Source of the DNA: Plasmodium relictum
Taxonomy: Eukaryota > Apicomplexa > Aconoidasida > Haemosporida > Plasmodiidae
Direction of reading: 5' to 3'
Assembly: GCF_900005765.1 (NCBI RefSeq)
Contig: NC_041692.1
Coordinates: 1,736,001 to 1,800,000 of the forward strand
DNA: 64,000 nt
Positions 1 through 14,037 of this stretch are shown piece after piece. A program made the position numbers and the translations under genes. Positions within the stretch are counted from its first letter, which is position 1. The number at the start of each line of letters is the position of its first letter. The notes under the pieces are model-generated. The model ran no database searches, had not been told where the DNA came from, and was given only the letters and a program-made list of their open reading frames with translations.

Positions 1-3000
1 ATGACTTAAATATGCTAATATGGGAATAATCATAACAATTTCAGAGGAATTTAAGTATTAAAAGTTTTTTTTTTCATTTCTCTTCCATAAAGTTTTACAA
101 TGATTTTATATAATATTATTAATTTTACAAATTTTTAATAAGCACATATTATTTACGACATTATAATAATTACATTACATATATCTTATGTCTATTTTAT
201 GAGAAAAGTTTTTTAATAGAAAAATATTAAGACTAAGATTAATTTCTTTTAATTTACATTTGATTTTTTTTTCTTTTTTTTTTATCTTAATTTCTCTCAC
301 TATACATTAGAATATTCAAATTTGCTGAATTATATTTCCTTCATTCGGTACTAGATTTAATGTACTTTATTCTTCATAGTCATCATCTTACGCATCTAAG
401 ATATAATCAAAAATTTAAAAAAAATTATTTACATATAAAAAAATTTCATTAGAATAAAATTTCTTATAGTTGAAATAATTATAAAATTAAAGGTACTAAT
501 CCAAAGAAATATGAATATTAACATTCAATATTCCAAAAAAAAAATTATCTAAATTATTGATTCCAATTTGTAAAAAAATAAGAAAATGAAAAAATTTTAA
601 CTAATTCATTGTTATTTGTTAAAAACAGAATTTTATTTTTATCCTTTTAATAAGTCATCATTTAACTTAAATGAAATTTTTGTTTTTTTACATTTTGTAT
701 GAATAATTAAAAACAAATATTAAATCTTTTTCATTTAATACTTTTCCTAGAGTATAATATATATGCAATTATATATACATTATTAATTATATGTGGAAAA
801 ATATATGTAAAATATTAATAATTTAAAAAAGTCATAATATAAAAAAAATAATTTGCTCTATTTATTTTATGTTATAAACTCGTAATAAAATAAAATTACA
901 AATTTATAATTTTATAAAAGATATTAAATTCTTTTTTTTTTTAATTTTATTTTACAACGTATTTGATATAATTATCCCATTTATGTGCTTACATAAATAA
1001 TTATAAATATTCATCAAAGTGAGAAATATAACACTATAATTGCAATTAATATGCATTTTATATAAAGATTATTTTAATTGTTATTAAAAATATAACTTAT
1101 TTATTGCCCCTTTGAATACTTTTATAGCATCTTAAACAGCTAAGTTAATAAAGATTATGTAGAGAAATATCTACTAATATTATTTATCATAAAACTATTT
1201 GCCATAAATAATTATATACTCTTTATATAATTATCTATATAACATAAAATAAAGCAAATTTATTTTATATCTCACTCTTTTTTTTAACCACATTTTTTTA
1301 TATTTTTTATTGAAAACTATTATCTCTCATTTCTAAATTTGAATCATTCACATATAAAAATCAAAAAAATATTCTTCATCCATTATTTTATATTTACATA
1401 TATAATAAATAATGACTTTGTTTTTAAAAATAAATATTAAAATATACAAACATTTTTATTATAAATATTTCATTATGTATGTCCTTTTGCTAGCATACCT
1501 TTGGATAAGCATCTTTATATACAAAATTTTGTTATACGCATTTTTATATTCAATATTTTTATATACGAATCTTTCGAATATCTAATTCACTGGCAACTTT
1601 TATACATAATTTTTTTCATCATATTAAAATTTCCAAAAAGTAAATAAAATTTTTTATTGATCAATGAATGAATTAATTTTTATAATAATTTCTAGTTTTT
1701 GTATTATTACCATATCCATAATTTCATTTGATAGCTAACACTAATATAATGTTTTGGAAATTTTCTTTTACTCTCTTTATTTTATCATTTATAATATACA
1801 TGATTTTTATTGTTATATTTGTAACTGCTTTCTTTTAATAGTTATCATAAATAAATATATAATTATAACTTAAATTATCATTAATTTTATTTTTATTTTC
1901 AATTTTTTTATTTTATCCTTATTTATAAAGCAATAGTTACATGCACTTTAAGCTTTAATTTGTCACTTCAAAAACAAAATTGATAAAATTTGTTACAATA
2001 TCAACTTTTTGTAATAATTAAAATAATTATAAGTATAATTTTATCATAATTAAAATATGTAGCTTATATATATATATGTTTTTTTTTATTATCATTTTAT
2101 ATGTCATTGTTTACATTGTAATCATAATAAATATCCTGATTTAAGTTACATGCTATTTTATTTTTATATTTCTTTTTTTTTTTTTTTGCTTTTTCATCTT
2201 TATGTTGTCTTCAACTTAAAAAAATTATTGTATATTCATGATTTATATTTCATATGTATTTCTTAGTATTATTATGATTTAAAAATCTTATTAATGCTGT
2301 AAATACAGATTAGCATTAATATAATATTTACATAGCATCACAATAAAATTATGTTAAAATAATTTATGATATAGATATGTAATAAATTGTACAATCCTCA
2401 TAGTTACAAATTCCTATTTTTTATTTTCATATTTAAAATTACATAACTGCAACTTTAATTATCATTCATGAAATTGATACAATCTACCTCTTTTTTTTTT
2501 ATTACAAATAACTTTATCAATTTTTAAAAAATTTTTATGAATGTTTATTTAAGTCATATTTAAATAATTTTAAATTGAATATTTTTAATTTTTCAAAAAA
2601 AAAAGAAATTAGAATTTTTCTTAAAATTTAATATATAAGAAAATGAAAAAATTCCTTTTACAAGATTTACTTTCAATAGTTAATTTAATATAATACATTG
2701 ATTAAAAAAAAAATCCTCACTTTTTTCAGTATAATTCATTGGTAAATCTTTACTAAATACTCTATTTTCAACATGTCTTCAAGATATTTTCACTTCAATT
2801 TTATTCGAAAACATTTTAAAATAAATATATTCAAATAAAGCAGAACAAATACTTTAAAAATGAAAAACAAAAATATTAAAAATTAGAATAAGGAAAAGTG
2901 AAGCAATAAGTTATGATTGTTATCATCGAGATATTATTATTAAAAAAGAAGCATCAGAATAATAATTTATTATATAATTAAAAAGTTAAATTTAAATTCA

Positions 3001-3815
3001 GTAATAAAAAAAAACTATATACCATTATGAAAAACATATTTATTCACTTTTATTATTTTTTTTTTTTAAGCAAAAACTTAATATTTTTAATATTAGAATA
3101 TTTAAGAATTTTAATTTTATATTATTATGAATATTGTAAAAATATAATAATTTAAAATCAAATAAATTGAATAAAGAAAAGTGCCTTAGCTGTTCTCTAT
3201 ATATTATTATTGAGAAATGTATATAAAAAAAAAAAAAAGGACAAACTTAACTTGTTTCTAATTTAAAAAAAAAATAATAAAAGAAGAAAAATATTATTTA
3301 GAAGTATCTAAATATGTGTGCATGATTATAAAAACTAAAAGGAATTTAATTCTTTTAAATGATATTAAGCTACTTTTAAAAATATAGTATTTAATATTTA
3401 TAATTTTCATTATCAATTTTCATTACGCGTATATAAATATATATATTATTCCTACAAATTTTTAAAATAAATTATACTTAAATAACAAATTTTTAAAATA
3501 ATTTTTTTTAACTTAATCTTAATTGCTTATATTTTATTATCCCTTCTTTAAAAATATAAACATTAATTATATCTCAAATTAACTAAAACATAGTAAATTG
3601 CTTCAAGAGGTAAATTAAAAAGATCATTTTATTCTTAAAAATTCTTTCATGCTTTAAAAATATTAAATATTCTATTGAATCTTATAATAAATCAATTAAA
3701 ATATTATCTAGAAAATTTTTTAGTTACTAATAGTTTAATTGTGAATCATCGCACTGTATATTCTTGTTCAATACAAGAAAAAAAAAGCAAAAACATAAAT
3801 TACGCAAATTAAACA
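1..3815. other. A+T-rich gene desert, no supported gene
   Basis: This stretch has dense stops in all frames and no ORF with coding-like composition. The last few hundred bases presumably hold the promoter of the exported-protein gene that starts at 3,816. On the minus strand at about 2,690-2,830 a short frame with one internal stop looks faintly protein-like (see findings). No telomere-type GGGTTYA repeats are visible. Confidence 0.7.
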
Positions 3816-4494
3816 ATGTATAAATATGTACTATTATTTCTAATTTCTTTTCTGTACATTTTTTTACAAGTAATATAAATATAAAAAATAAAAATAAATG
3901 TATTTTCTTCATTTTATTTTAAGTAAAATTTATTAATCCAAAACAATACTTTCAAACAATTTTTCAATTTTATTTTAGTATATATCTAAATTACAAGATC
4001 GATCATGGATACTGCATCTTGATAAATATTGTTCAAGGAAATTAAGTGAGCCTCAATATCCCGATAAGAAAATATTAAAACTTAATAATCCGAAAAGGAA
4101 GATAACTAAAGAAGAAATGGAGTCGATGTGGTTACGGTATATCTTATATAGAGAAGAAAAAAGTTGTGAAATTATTTATCAAATAATTGAAGAATGGAAA
4201 TGTATGATTGAAATTAACAATATAGATATAAAATGGGCAAAAAAAATCTTGAATATTTGGTGTAAAGAATTAGCTAAGGATTTATTGAATGAATATCTTG
4301 GAGAATATAGAGAGATGGAAGAAAAGGAAAATGATGCATATACTGTTGAAGATCATTTAAATTTTTTAAACGAAAAATTAATTCAGTGGGAAACTAACAG
4401 ATATTATATTTTTGATAAATGGAGAACAGATATATTTTACAAAACAAAAATATACAAAGATAAGGTAAATATGATAATGAAGGACAAAAAATAA
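3816..4494 (+). CDS. PEXEL-type exported protein, PHIST-like (two exons)
   Basis: Exons are 3816-3869 and 3979-4494, joined in phase 0 across a 109-base intron (gtaata...tattttag), giving about 189 aa. Exon 1 encodes an 18-residue hydrophobic signal segment (MYKYVLLFLISFLYIFLQ). Exon 2 carries RKLSE at residues 38-42, a perfect match to the PEXEL export motif RxLxE/Q/D, about 20 residues after the hydrophobic core. A short signal exon followed by an exon with PEXEL near its start is the classic layout of proteins exported into the host red cell. The rest is a charged, helical domain rich in Trp (MWLRY, EEWK, KWAKK, NIWCKE, QWETN, DKWRTD) that resembles the PHIST fold. The PHIST label is a family impression; the PEXEL architecture is directly visible. 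It is the only convincing gene in the first 14 kb, a setting expected of a subtelomere. The antisense ORF over exon 1 is a shadow. Confidence 0.85.
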
Positions 4495-7400
4495 AAATTT
4501 CGTTAAACATAGTAAAAAATTAGTAGAAAAAAAACAAATGTAAATCCTAAAAATACAAAGATGAAAATTGAACGAAAGAAAATGTAGTTTTAGAAGTAGG
4601 TTTTAGGCATAATATTCTGAAAATAAAATATTTCTTATCTTTCATTTTTCCTAAAAAGGAAATCTAAGAACAAATATAGAACATGATAAAAAAAGTCTAT
4701 ATAATATATGGTAGAAAACCTGAAGGTTCATATTTTTATATTATTTCTATTAAAAACCGTAGGATAATATTAGAAAGGATATAATAAAATGCGATAAGAG
4801 GTATATAAGTGAAAAGTGAATTATGAAAATTATAAACTTTTTATAGATAAAATAAGAAAAAAATTAGGAAAATTTTTATTTAGTATAAGAAATATTTTTA
4901 GTATATATGAAGAGTCATAACAAAAAGGATAAGATTAAAACTATAAGTTGATAATTGAAAGAATGTATACAAATGAAAAAAAAGGAATTTATAGAATAAT
5001 ATTTTTCATAATATTCTCAATAATAATATATATAATGCTTTCTTAAGAATCATACTTTAAGTTAATAAGTGGAAAATATATATATAAACGAGAAACGTAA
5101 TGATGAAAAAAAAATTTATATTCAAGTAAATTATATATAAATATATTTAAAAAATATCCCTTTTACTTTTTATTTTTGTGTGTATTATTTATTGCAATTA
5201 AGTGTAAATTTTAGTATATATATTTTTTTTTTTTTAAATTAATTTTAAAAAAAAATTTTCAAACTATTTCTTGTTAACTCTTATAGACGAAACAAATCAT
5301 ATATTACTACTACAAATTATTTAATAATTCTTCACAAAAATCTAATATCTTTCTTTTAAATATATTTAAAATCTTTATATATGACAACAGTCAATAAATG
5401 GTATTATAAGCCCATGTTATATGGTATTTAAGAGAGATACTAAGTAAATAATTTTCTTTATGCATTTAATTTGTGTGATCTATAAAATATTTTATATATT
5501 GTTATTTATTTTTTTTATCTTTGGTGATTAAGTTTTAAAAATAATATAATAGTTGGGGGTTAAAATTATTAATAAACTTGAACGATTCAAACTTATAAAT
5601 AAATAAAAATAAACTATAACAAACAATATTAAAAAAAAGTGATTAAAATAAAATAATATATATATTAAATTTATTTTATTTTATATTATATAGATAGCTA
5701 TAAAGAGTATATAATTATTGTGTTAAATAATTTTATAACAGTTAAAACTAGCAAATATATTTATACATGCTCTTTATTAATTTGACTGTTTAGAATACCG
5801 CAAAAATATTCAAACGATCAATTAGTAAATTAACTAATGCACATATTCATCTTTGTATGTATTTTAGTCATTAAAATTATTATTAAATTTTTAAATTTCA
5901 TTATGACCTACCTGCTACAGTTATTCATATAAATAAAATAGAATATCTTGTAATACCATAATCGTTTTATATCACATATATAACTTTTTTCTTTTTTTTT
6001 ATACTATTATTTATATACATACAAAAAAGGTTTCATATACAAATTTCAATTTCATTTTTTTTATTAAATAAATGTGGCATTATATTCTTGTGATGTTACA
6101 ATATTCTTATTTTATTTTCTCTTCTTATACAAAAGCATAATGGTACCTTTACAATAATTAAATACCTTATTTTTAATTTAACAAAATGCCATAATATTTG
6201 TAAGAAAATATGTGGAAAATATCAAATTATATATATTTCTTTGAATTAAATAACGTTTTAGTAACTTCTTACTATATTATTTTTTAATATAGAAAATAAA
6301 AATTTTTTTTATTTTTTGTCATCTTAAAATTTTATCGATAATTATCAGGTATATTGTAGTTTATTTTTTTTTTTTTTTTACTATATGGATTAATTGAAAA
6401 AATTTAATTATATTTTCTAAGGATGATGTATTTATTTTCTTTTAGTAAATAATAAAACATAAAAGGAAAATAGCCTTTGTAATATTTATATATATATATA
6501 AATGGTAGCATTTATTTTTAATGTTATTCTATTTTTTTTTTTTTTAAAATATAAAAAACAAATTAGGAGCTATATTTAACTTCAACTGAATTTTATATTC
6601 AAAATTATAGTATAAAATTACACATTTTTTCATTAAAAAAAAAGTTGTATTTTTAATTTTTATTAATCTAAATTAAAATCAACCTATATTATATAATATT
6701 ATTGTTCTCTACTTATTTTAATACATTGTAAAAAAAAACAAAAAATAAAAAAAAAATAAAATTCTTTCTTGAGCTTTTTAACCTAATCTATATATATTTT
6801 TTCTAATTATTTTTTATATTTTGCGTCTTTTATTTTAACTTTTTTAAAATTTTTCCAAAAAATATGATTTTGTTTAACAAAAATATATATATATATATAT
6901 TATAATAAAATTGATATTTCTTAATAATGAAAAACAAAAATATTGAAAGATTACATTTAGAAATATATTCATAAAAGAACAGGAACAATGATGATCAAAA
7001 CTATATAATGAAAAAAAAAAAAAAAAGAAATACATCAGTATGAAAAATGTAGTAATTTATTGTTTAATTGGTTCCTTTATAACATTTTCTCTTAAAACTA
7101 TTATCTCTTTAATATACTTAAAATTGTTAATTTACATTTAATACATACACTTATATATCACGGAAAAGCGATTAAACTAATTAAAGTTTATTGAACACTT
7201 CTAAATGAAATAAATGTTATAATTATTAATAATTGTATCTATTAATAAATTACTTTTAAAAGGAATATAATAGAAAGAAGCATAAAATAATAACACTAAT
7301 ATATCAACAAATACGTCTTTTCTAGTTTTGCAAATATAGAAAATTAATGGAACTTTTTTCAATTTTTAAAATTTTTTTTATAATATGCTAGGTCAAAATT

Positions 7401-10400
7401 TTGATATGTATATTATACATATAATTTTAACTGTATAAAAATTTTAATAGAGAATTTTAAATTGAAACAATTTAAACATAATATTTTTAATTTTTACTTA
7501 AATTTTACAAATTTTATTATTATTTTATTTATATTTTATATTTATTCTTTAAATTACGAAACTTTTAATTCATAATGATTAAATTACTAAATATAATGCC
7601 TAGAAATGAATTAACAAATTTTAAGAAATATAATTTTATATTTTAAAAATTATAGCCTATTAGGAAATATAACAATATTTTGCATAATGTCACAACTCCT
7701 GTAATTCCTATGCATTTATCCTAACTTTAAGATTATACCATATAAAAATAAAAATGATTACCCTTATTAGAATTTTAACAGTATAATTTATGCTATTAAT
7801 GTTCTTTTGATCTTATTAAAAATAAAATTTATATTTAATCGCATCTGTAATATTTTCTTTTTCTTAGTTCATTTAAATTAAAATTAGATAAATATATAAA
7901 ATTTTCCTTTTAAACTATTTTTAATCTTTACTGTATTATGCTTCCTATATGCTCCCATTTGTAGTAATCATATTTTTGAGAATGCTTTTAATTTATTGAG
8001 CCATAGTTATAAAAAAATTTAAGCAAAAAAAAAATTTTCAACAAGATATAGTAGCAAAAGAAATTTTAGTGGAAATGAAAATACATGGAAAAAGTTGCGA
8101 ATAAAGTTAAAAGGGGATCTAGGATAAAATTATATTAACTTTTTTAGAGAAGAGTTAAACAAAAATAATAATCCAAGTTTACTCAAATTGAAACCTAATA
8201 CAAATAGTTTAAAGCATAAATGCGAAGGGGAAAAAAAATGAAGAAAGGAATATATAAATACATGTAAAACAAAAAAATGAAAAAAAAAATATGTAAACAT
8301 AATGTTTTATAGATATTTCTTAAAATTATAGTATTAAATCTATTTTATAATATATTTATAAATAAATCTAGCTATATAATATTTTTTATGGTTTAATATA
8401 CACATATTCTATTTTATTTGTCATTTAAATCAATTCTTTTCAATATTAGGAGAAACATGTTTTTTCTTAACTTTTAATATTTATTATACTGGTTATAAAA
8501 AATGTATATTAAAATTAAATGAATCGATATTTCTTCAAAAAAACCTATTTCATTTAATTATAATACAAGTATATTTTTAATGTATTAAGCATAATATAAT
8601 GATTTTACTATTTTTTCTACATATGCAATTGACCTATTTGCAGTAAGTTTGATGATCAATTCTTAATTTTAAACTAAGAAAATCATAAATATAATTCTGT
8701 GTTATTATTTAATTTCAAGCCTTAACATTTTATTTTAGCTTAGATATATATTCTATGATTTACTAAAAGAAAAGTGTTGGCAAGTTATAGTATATATTCC
8801 CCAAACTGTTTTAATAAGAAAAATTATTTAAAATAAATTCTTTATAAATGAAGAGAGAAAAAAAAACCACTAACACAAAATTTTTTTAAAACAAGAAAAA
8901 AATAATAACTTATAAAATAAATTAAGCGGCACTTGAAATATTTAGAATATATATCATTTAAATGTATTTTGTTGCATTTTCATTGCTATTTTAATCTAAA
9001 TCATCCCAATAGTCTTCATGTGTTTCATTATGTTATCACCATTAAAATCATTCATTTATAATTTTCATTATATAATTATTATTTTAGCAATTAAATATAT
9101 CTATGTTATATTTTTCGCAATTTTTTTTTATATAATTATATAAAAAAAAAATTTTTAATCGATTCATATATAACTTCCTTTATTTTTTTATACTATTTTA
9201 TATATATCAAGATCCAAAATATAGCATATAATTTTATTATTAGTTACACAAATAAACTTAATTATATTTTTATTATATATTATATTTCATGATCATATTT
9301 ATGTACAAAAAAAAATGTTACACATATGCAATTTTACTTTAATCATTGAGTTATGATGGAATGCATTTGAGCAACTTTTTTAAAATATGTTCACTATCTA
9401 AAATTTCAGTGATCATATAAGTTAAAAATTACTTATATATATAATTTATTTTATATAAGAACAATTATTTCATTTACACATTTATTGCTTGATTAAAAAA
9501 CGAGATGCTACACATGAAAATGTCCTAAATGTAAGTACTTTTTAATAGATAAAACTAAGTATTTATATTATTTCTTCATTTAAAAATAAATGTACAATCA
9601 GTATTACTGAAGAAAAAAAATAATATATAGCATTTATTTTTAATTCAAAATTTTATCTCTTACCAAAATTAAATGATATGATTTATTTTTATAAATTTAT
9701 AAACAATAATTTAATGAACATTCAATCATTCTATATTTAAGTTTTAAAAATACTAACAAAAATCATAAATTCTATTAGACATTTTAATTAATCATATATA
9801 TTAATAATATATTTATAATTTCAAGTATAATTAATTTTACCCTTCTGATCTAAATTTTTAAATGATGAAACTAAAACATTTTAAGGATTTCGCGAATATT
9901 ATAGATGTAAATTTAAAAATGTTCCATTTCAGCTTAACTAAAAATTAAATATAATATAGAATTTATGTAAAAAAAATAAAACTATTATTATTACAAAAAA
10001 TTGAAAAGTAACAATACATAATATATATCATGTGCAAAAAAAAATTAGTTTTTTTTTACATATATGTAGATTATAAAAAATTATAATTTTGTTTTAATGT
10101 AAAATATAAGGAAAGTTTTTTGACTAAATATAATTTTATCAGTAGAAATAAGTTTCACATTCATAATTTGATTAGTTAAATATACTAATTACCTATTAAA
10201 TCTATTACATTTTTTTTTAAAATTGCTTTTTAATTTTCTTTGTTAACCAAAAATATATTATGGTACTATACTATTTTTTTTTTTTTATTATTAGTATATA
10301 TCTGAGATCATTTAAAACAAGCAATCCTCTTTAGATAAATAACTCATTAATTTCTCAAAATTTACACAAGTCTAAATTTAAATTAAATTAATTTTGATAT

Positions 10401-12515
10401 TTAAGAAATAACTTCAAAATATATGTTTATATTTATACTTATAAAATTATAGTATTATATTTTTATTTTTAGCTATTATCTACTTTTATTTAATATTATT
10501 TTCATTTTAAGTGGACTAAGATGATGGTAACAAGGAACATTCCAATTCAACGTTTATATATCTTTAGGTAAAAAAAATTATTAAAGTATGTTTTTTATAG
10601 AACCATAATTAATGAGGTGTTATTTTCTTCTCTTATATGCTTTTTAAAATTGCTTAATATGCATAACCTTTTCATTTCTTGGGAATCAATGCATTTTTCA
10701 AAAAAAAAATAAAAATATTTATATCATAGAATTGTTACATAATTCATAGTAGAAACATTTCAAAAAATTTATGAATTTGTAATTGTTAGAAATTTACCAA
10801 TTAAATATATTTTGATTAATAGAAATAAGTTTTTTACTTTTATAAACACATTATTTTAAGAGGAATTTTATTCAAAAGCAGAGAAGCTCAATCTTTGTTT
10901 TTTATAAATAAATAAAAGGTTGTATTTTATTCTAAATGATAAAAACTAAAGATATGTATGCAAAAAAAAATATATTTTTTGTATAAAAATTTATTTTAGA
11001 AATACACTTTTTTTTATAATTAGTATCATAAAGATATAAAAAAATATTATAATGTATAATTTACATGAATTCTAATATTTTTTTTAAATGAGAAACGTGT
11101 AGAAATTAAATATTTTGGAATAATGCAAATTACAAAATTTTTATTTTTGTTTTATATTTAATTTATTCAAAACAAATTTTTTGACATACATTTGAAAATT
11201 TACAATTTAAAAAAAAAACATTACATTTGATTGATCATTAAAACCTAGTAATTATTAAGCTTAAAATTTTTTTAACATTGTATTTCTTTTCATTAGAGCA
11301 TCTTTTCATGTTATATAGGGCATTTTTAATATTATTTATATGATAAAAATTATTATTTATCTAATATTATTTATTATTTTACAATTATTTGTAAAAACTT
11401 AAAATTTTTTTTATCTTTTATACTTCTATTATTATACATTAAACGAAGAAAAATTATAAAATTGTGTTAAGCAAATAAGTTTTTGTAATATATATATTTT
11501 TATTTATACCCAAATGTAATATTACTCTTTCTAGAAATTATAGTTTCAATGTTAATTAATGTTTTAAGATTAAAAATAAAATTATTTTATTCAGTAAAAA
11601 ATTGTTTATAGTGTCTTTTTTTTATATACATCAAATTCAGTTGTTATTTAAACTCATTAATACAATAAAGTAAAAATAATAAATTTCTTCCTTCGACGAG
11701 AATGTAAAAATAACCAAATTGTTCTATGGCCAAAAGAATGAAAAGAAATTTATTATTATATAATTTAGTTTTATCTTTGTAAATTTCTAATGTTTTAACT
11801 TATTCATTGAATTGAGAGAAATTTACTTATATTTTCTCAATAATATCATGATTATATATTGTTTCTTAAAATATATATAATTACTCTGCAAAATGCTTCA
11901 AGTATTTACTTGTTCAAGCTACTTATTTTATCATAGAATAAAGTACATTTATAAACAAGTTTGATAAAATTTAATTATAATTTCTAAGTAGAATATTAAA
12001 TAGTGTACAATCCAAAAAGTATAAGAAATTATTCTGTTATAATTACATAACTTATAAACCATTGTTTTTTTAGTAAAAAAAATTTAATATTTCTAGTATT
12101 TTAAATAATGCTTTTATCCATAATTAGAACTATCTGTGCAGTATATAATTTTTTTTATTAGAAAGTATAAATTTTATTTATAAGAAATAAAGCATATACT
12201 ATAATTTTTTTTAATTATATTTTTTCTAAGAATAATAATTATTTTAAATGATTTTCATTCCTAAGATTTTAAATACTAATATTTTAAAATATGTATTTAT
12301 GGTTTACAAAGGATAGCATAATTTCTTTCATAATGATATTTTTATTAATTATAAAATATCCTCACAACGATGAAAAAGATAGTAAAAAAGCATAATAAAC
12401 CAAATTTCAGTAAAAGTATAATATACCAAAAAGAATTATAAAAAAATTTATATTATTAGATTTACTAAGGATCATATAAAAGAATTTATTAATTTAAATA
12501 TCATATAATCATCAT
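4495..12515. other. 8-kb A+T-rich region without a supported gene
   Basis: No ORF with coding-like content is present. The first 500 bases after the exported-protein gene are purine-rich with scattered stops and may be its 3' UTR or decayed coding sequence. Slightly G/C-richer islands at about 8,000-8,250, 8,599-8,830 and 10,512-10,567 carry short open frames next to splice-like signals and may be gene relics (see findings). The remainder is simple A/T sequence with short TA runs. Confidence 0.6.
8599..8831 (+). pseudogene. Possible decayed signal-exon gene
   Basis: An ATG at 8599 opens a hydrophobic 14-codon stretch (MILLFFLHMQLTYL) that ends at a consensus gtaagt donor at 8643. About 95 bases on, a tattttag acceptor ends at 8738. 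Joined in phase the second piece stops after 8 codons; in another frame it runs 30 codons to a TAA. The layout mimics the intact exported gene at 3816, but no PEXEL motif is visible and chance is a real alternative in sequence this A+T-rich. Confidence 0.2.
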
Positions 12516-12734
12516 ATGCACCTAATTAAAAATATATTTTTTTTTATTAAAAAAAAATCTAAGGAATTTCGTTCTATAAAACATTTTGAAAATTTGTGGT
12601 TACCTAAAATGTATTATTCATTACACATGTTAATACTTTACATTTTAGTTATACTAAAAAGTAATTGCGAAAATTATTTTCTGTTTATTTTTAAAAACAA
12701 AAAAAAATTGTTATTAACATTTTTCAAAAATTAA
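12516..12734 (+). CDS. Small hypothetical ORF, doubtful
   Basis: A 72-codon frame starts with ATG and encodes a Lys-rich N-terminus, a short mixed segment (FENLWLPKMYYS) and one hydrophobic span around residues 38-48. It has no recognised motif. It sits alone between a gene desert and a low-complexity repeat tract, and no clear splice partner was found. Trp, Pro, Cys and Arg codons give it slightly more protein-like content than random A+T sequence, but a 72-codon open frame is unremarkable here. It may be a relic or an exon of a lost subtelomeric gene. Confidence 0.2.
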   Translation: MHLIKNIFFFIKKKSKEFRSIKHFENLWLPKMYYSLHMLILYILVILKSNCENYFLFIFKNKKKLLLTFFKN

Positions 12735-13079
12735 TACATAGTTAAAAAAAAATTAAAAAATATATAGAATATTACAAAAAAATATGCAAGTATACATCCA
12801 TAAAAAAAAAAAAACATTAAAGAAAAAAAATTATTCTATAAAATATAAAACTCTAATTACATATGACATTTAAATTTTATTATTATTAGGGACATCAAAA
12901 ATAACATATTTATATAATTATGTAAAAGCAAAGAAAAAAAATATATGTCAATAAAACAATTAAGAATTATAAAAACTGTTAAAAAAAATATGTGAGATTT
13001 ATAGTTTATATGTAAATAGTCTTTAATTATTTTATTAATTTCCTTTTTTTTTTTTTTTTAACTTCGTATTTATAGATTA
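12735..13079. other. Non-coding A+T-rich spacer
   Basis: This stretch is A-rich on the + strand with several poly(A) and poly(T) runs. Nothing recognisable is present between the doubtful small ORF and the repeat tract. Confidence 0.6.
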
Positions 13080-14037
13080 TATTTTTGAATAAGAAAATAA
13101 ATTAAAATTTATATAATAGTTGTAAAATATATAAAAATACATATATATAAATTAATAAAAAAATTAAAATAATAATTAAATAAATATACATATATATTAA
13201 TAAAATAGAAATAATTTTAAATAATAATAAAATAAACAACTATAAAATTATATAAAAATATATACAATTATTAAAATAAAAAATAAAAACTTTCATAAAA
13301 ATTAAATTAAATAAGTATAAACAATATAAAGAAAAAAAAAAAATAAATATAATTATTTATTATTGAAAATTATAATTAAAATAAAATAATTATTAAAATG
13401 TAAATACAAATGAAATTTTTATTGAGCAACAACATATACGTAATTGTATGTAATTAATTTAGATAATTAAAAATTAAATATTAATACTGATAAAATAAAT
13501 AAATAAGAATAAGTTATAATTAAATAAAAATAAATATTTAAATGAATAAATTAATAATATATAAATAGATATATGAGCTAAATAAAAAAAAAATTATTAT
13601 ATTATAAATAATTATAGAAATATAAATATTAAAAAAAACAATTAGTATATAAATAAATAAATAAATAATTATAAAAAATATAAAATTAAATTAAAAACAT
13701 ATTTAATATATAAATAAATAATTAAATAATATGAATATTAATCAAAAAACAATTAATATATAATAAATAATTAAATAAATACAAATATTAATTAAAAAAC
13801 AATTAATATATAATAAATAATTAAATATAGATATTAAAAATAATTAAAATATAATTAATATATAATAAATAATTAAATATATATTAAAAATAATTAAAAT
13901 ATAATAAATAATTAAATATATATTAAAAATAATTAAAATATATAATTAATATATTAAAAATAATTAAATATATATTAAAAATAATTAAAATATATAATTA
14001 ATATATTAAAAATAATTAAATATATATTAAAAATAAT
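13080..14037. repeat. Nearly G/C-free A-rich repeat tract
   Basis: About 950 bases consist almost only of A and T, strongly A-biased on the + strand. From about 13,600 degenerate tandem copies appear of units such as aataattaaatatatatt and taaaaaacaattaatata. The tract runs straight into the assembly gap, so its true length is unknown. Its reverse complement shares words (attaattgtttttt, tatttattatat) with the T-rich block at 60,830-62,560. It may be centromere-like, subtelomeric or simply expanded intergenic repeat. Confidence 0.8.

Noticed and set aside
3727-3912. Minus-strand 61-codon frame with a hydrophobic, signal-like N-terminus
   Set aside because: It lies antisense to the signal exon and intron of the exported-protein gene, whose in-phase join and PEXEL make the plus strand far more convincing. 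A hydrophobic start is easily produced by A+T-rich DNA.
7040-7141. 33-codon membrane-like peptide (MKNVVIYCLIGSFITFSLKT...)
   Set aside because: Such short hydrophobic frames are expected by chance; no export motif or continuing exon was found.
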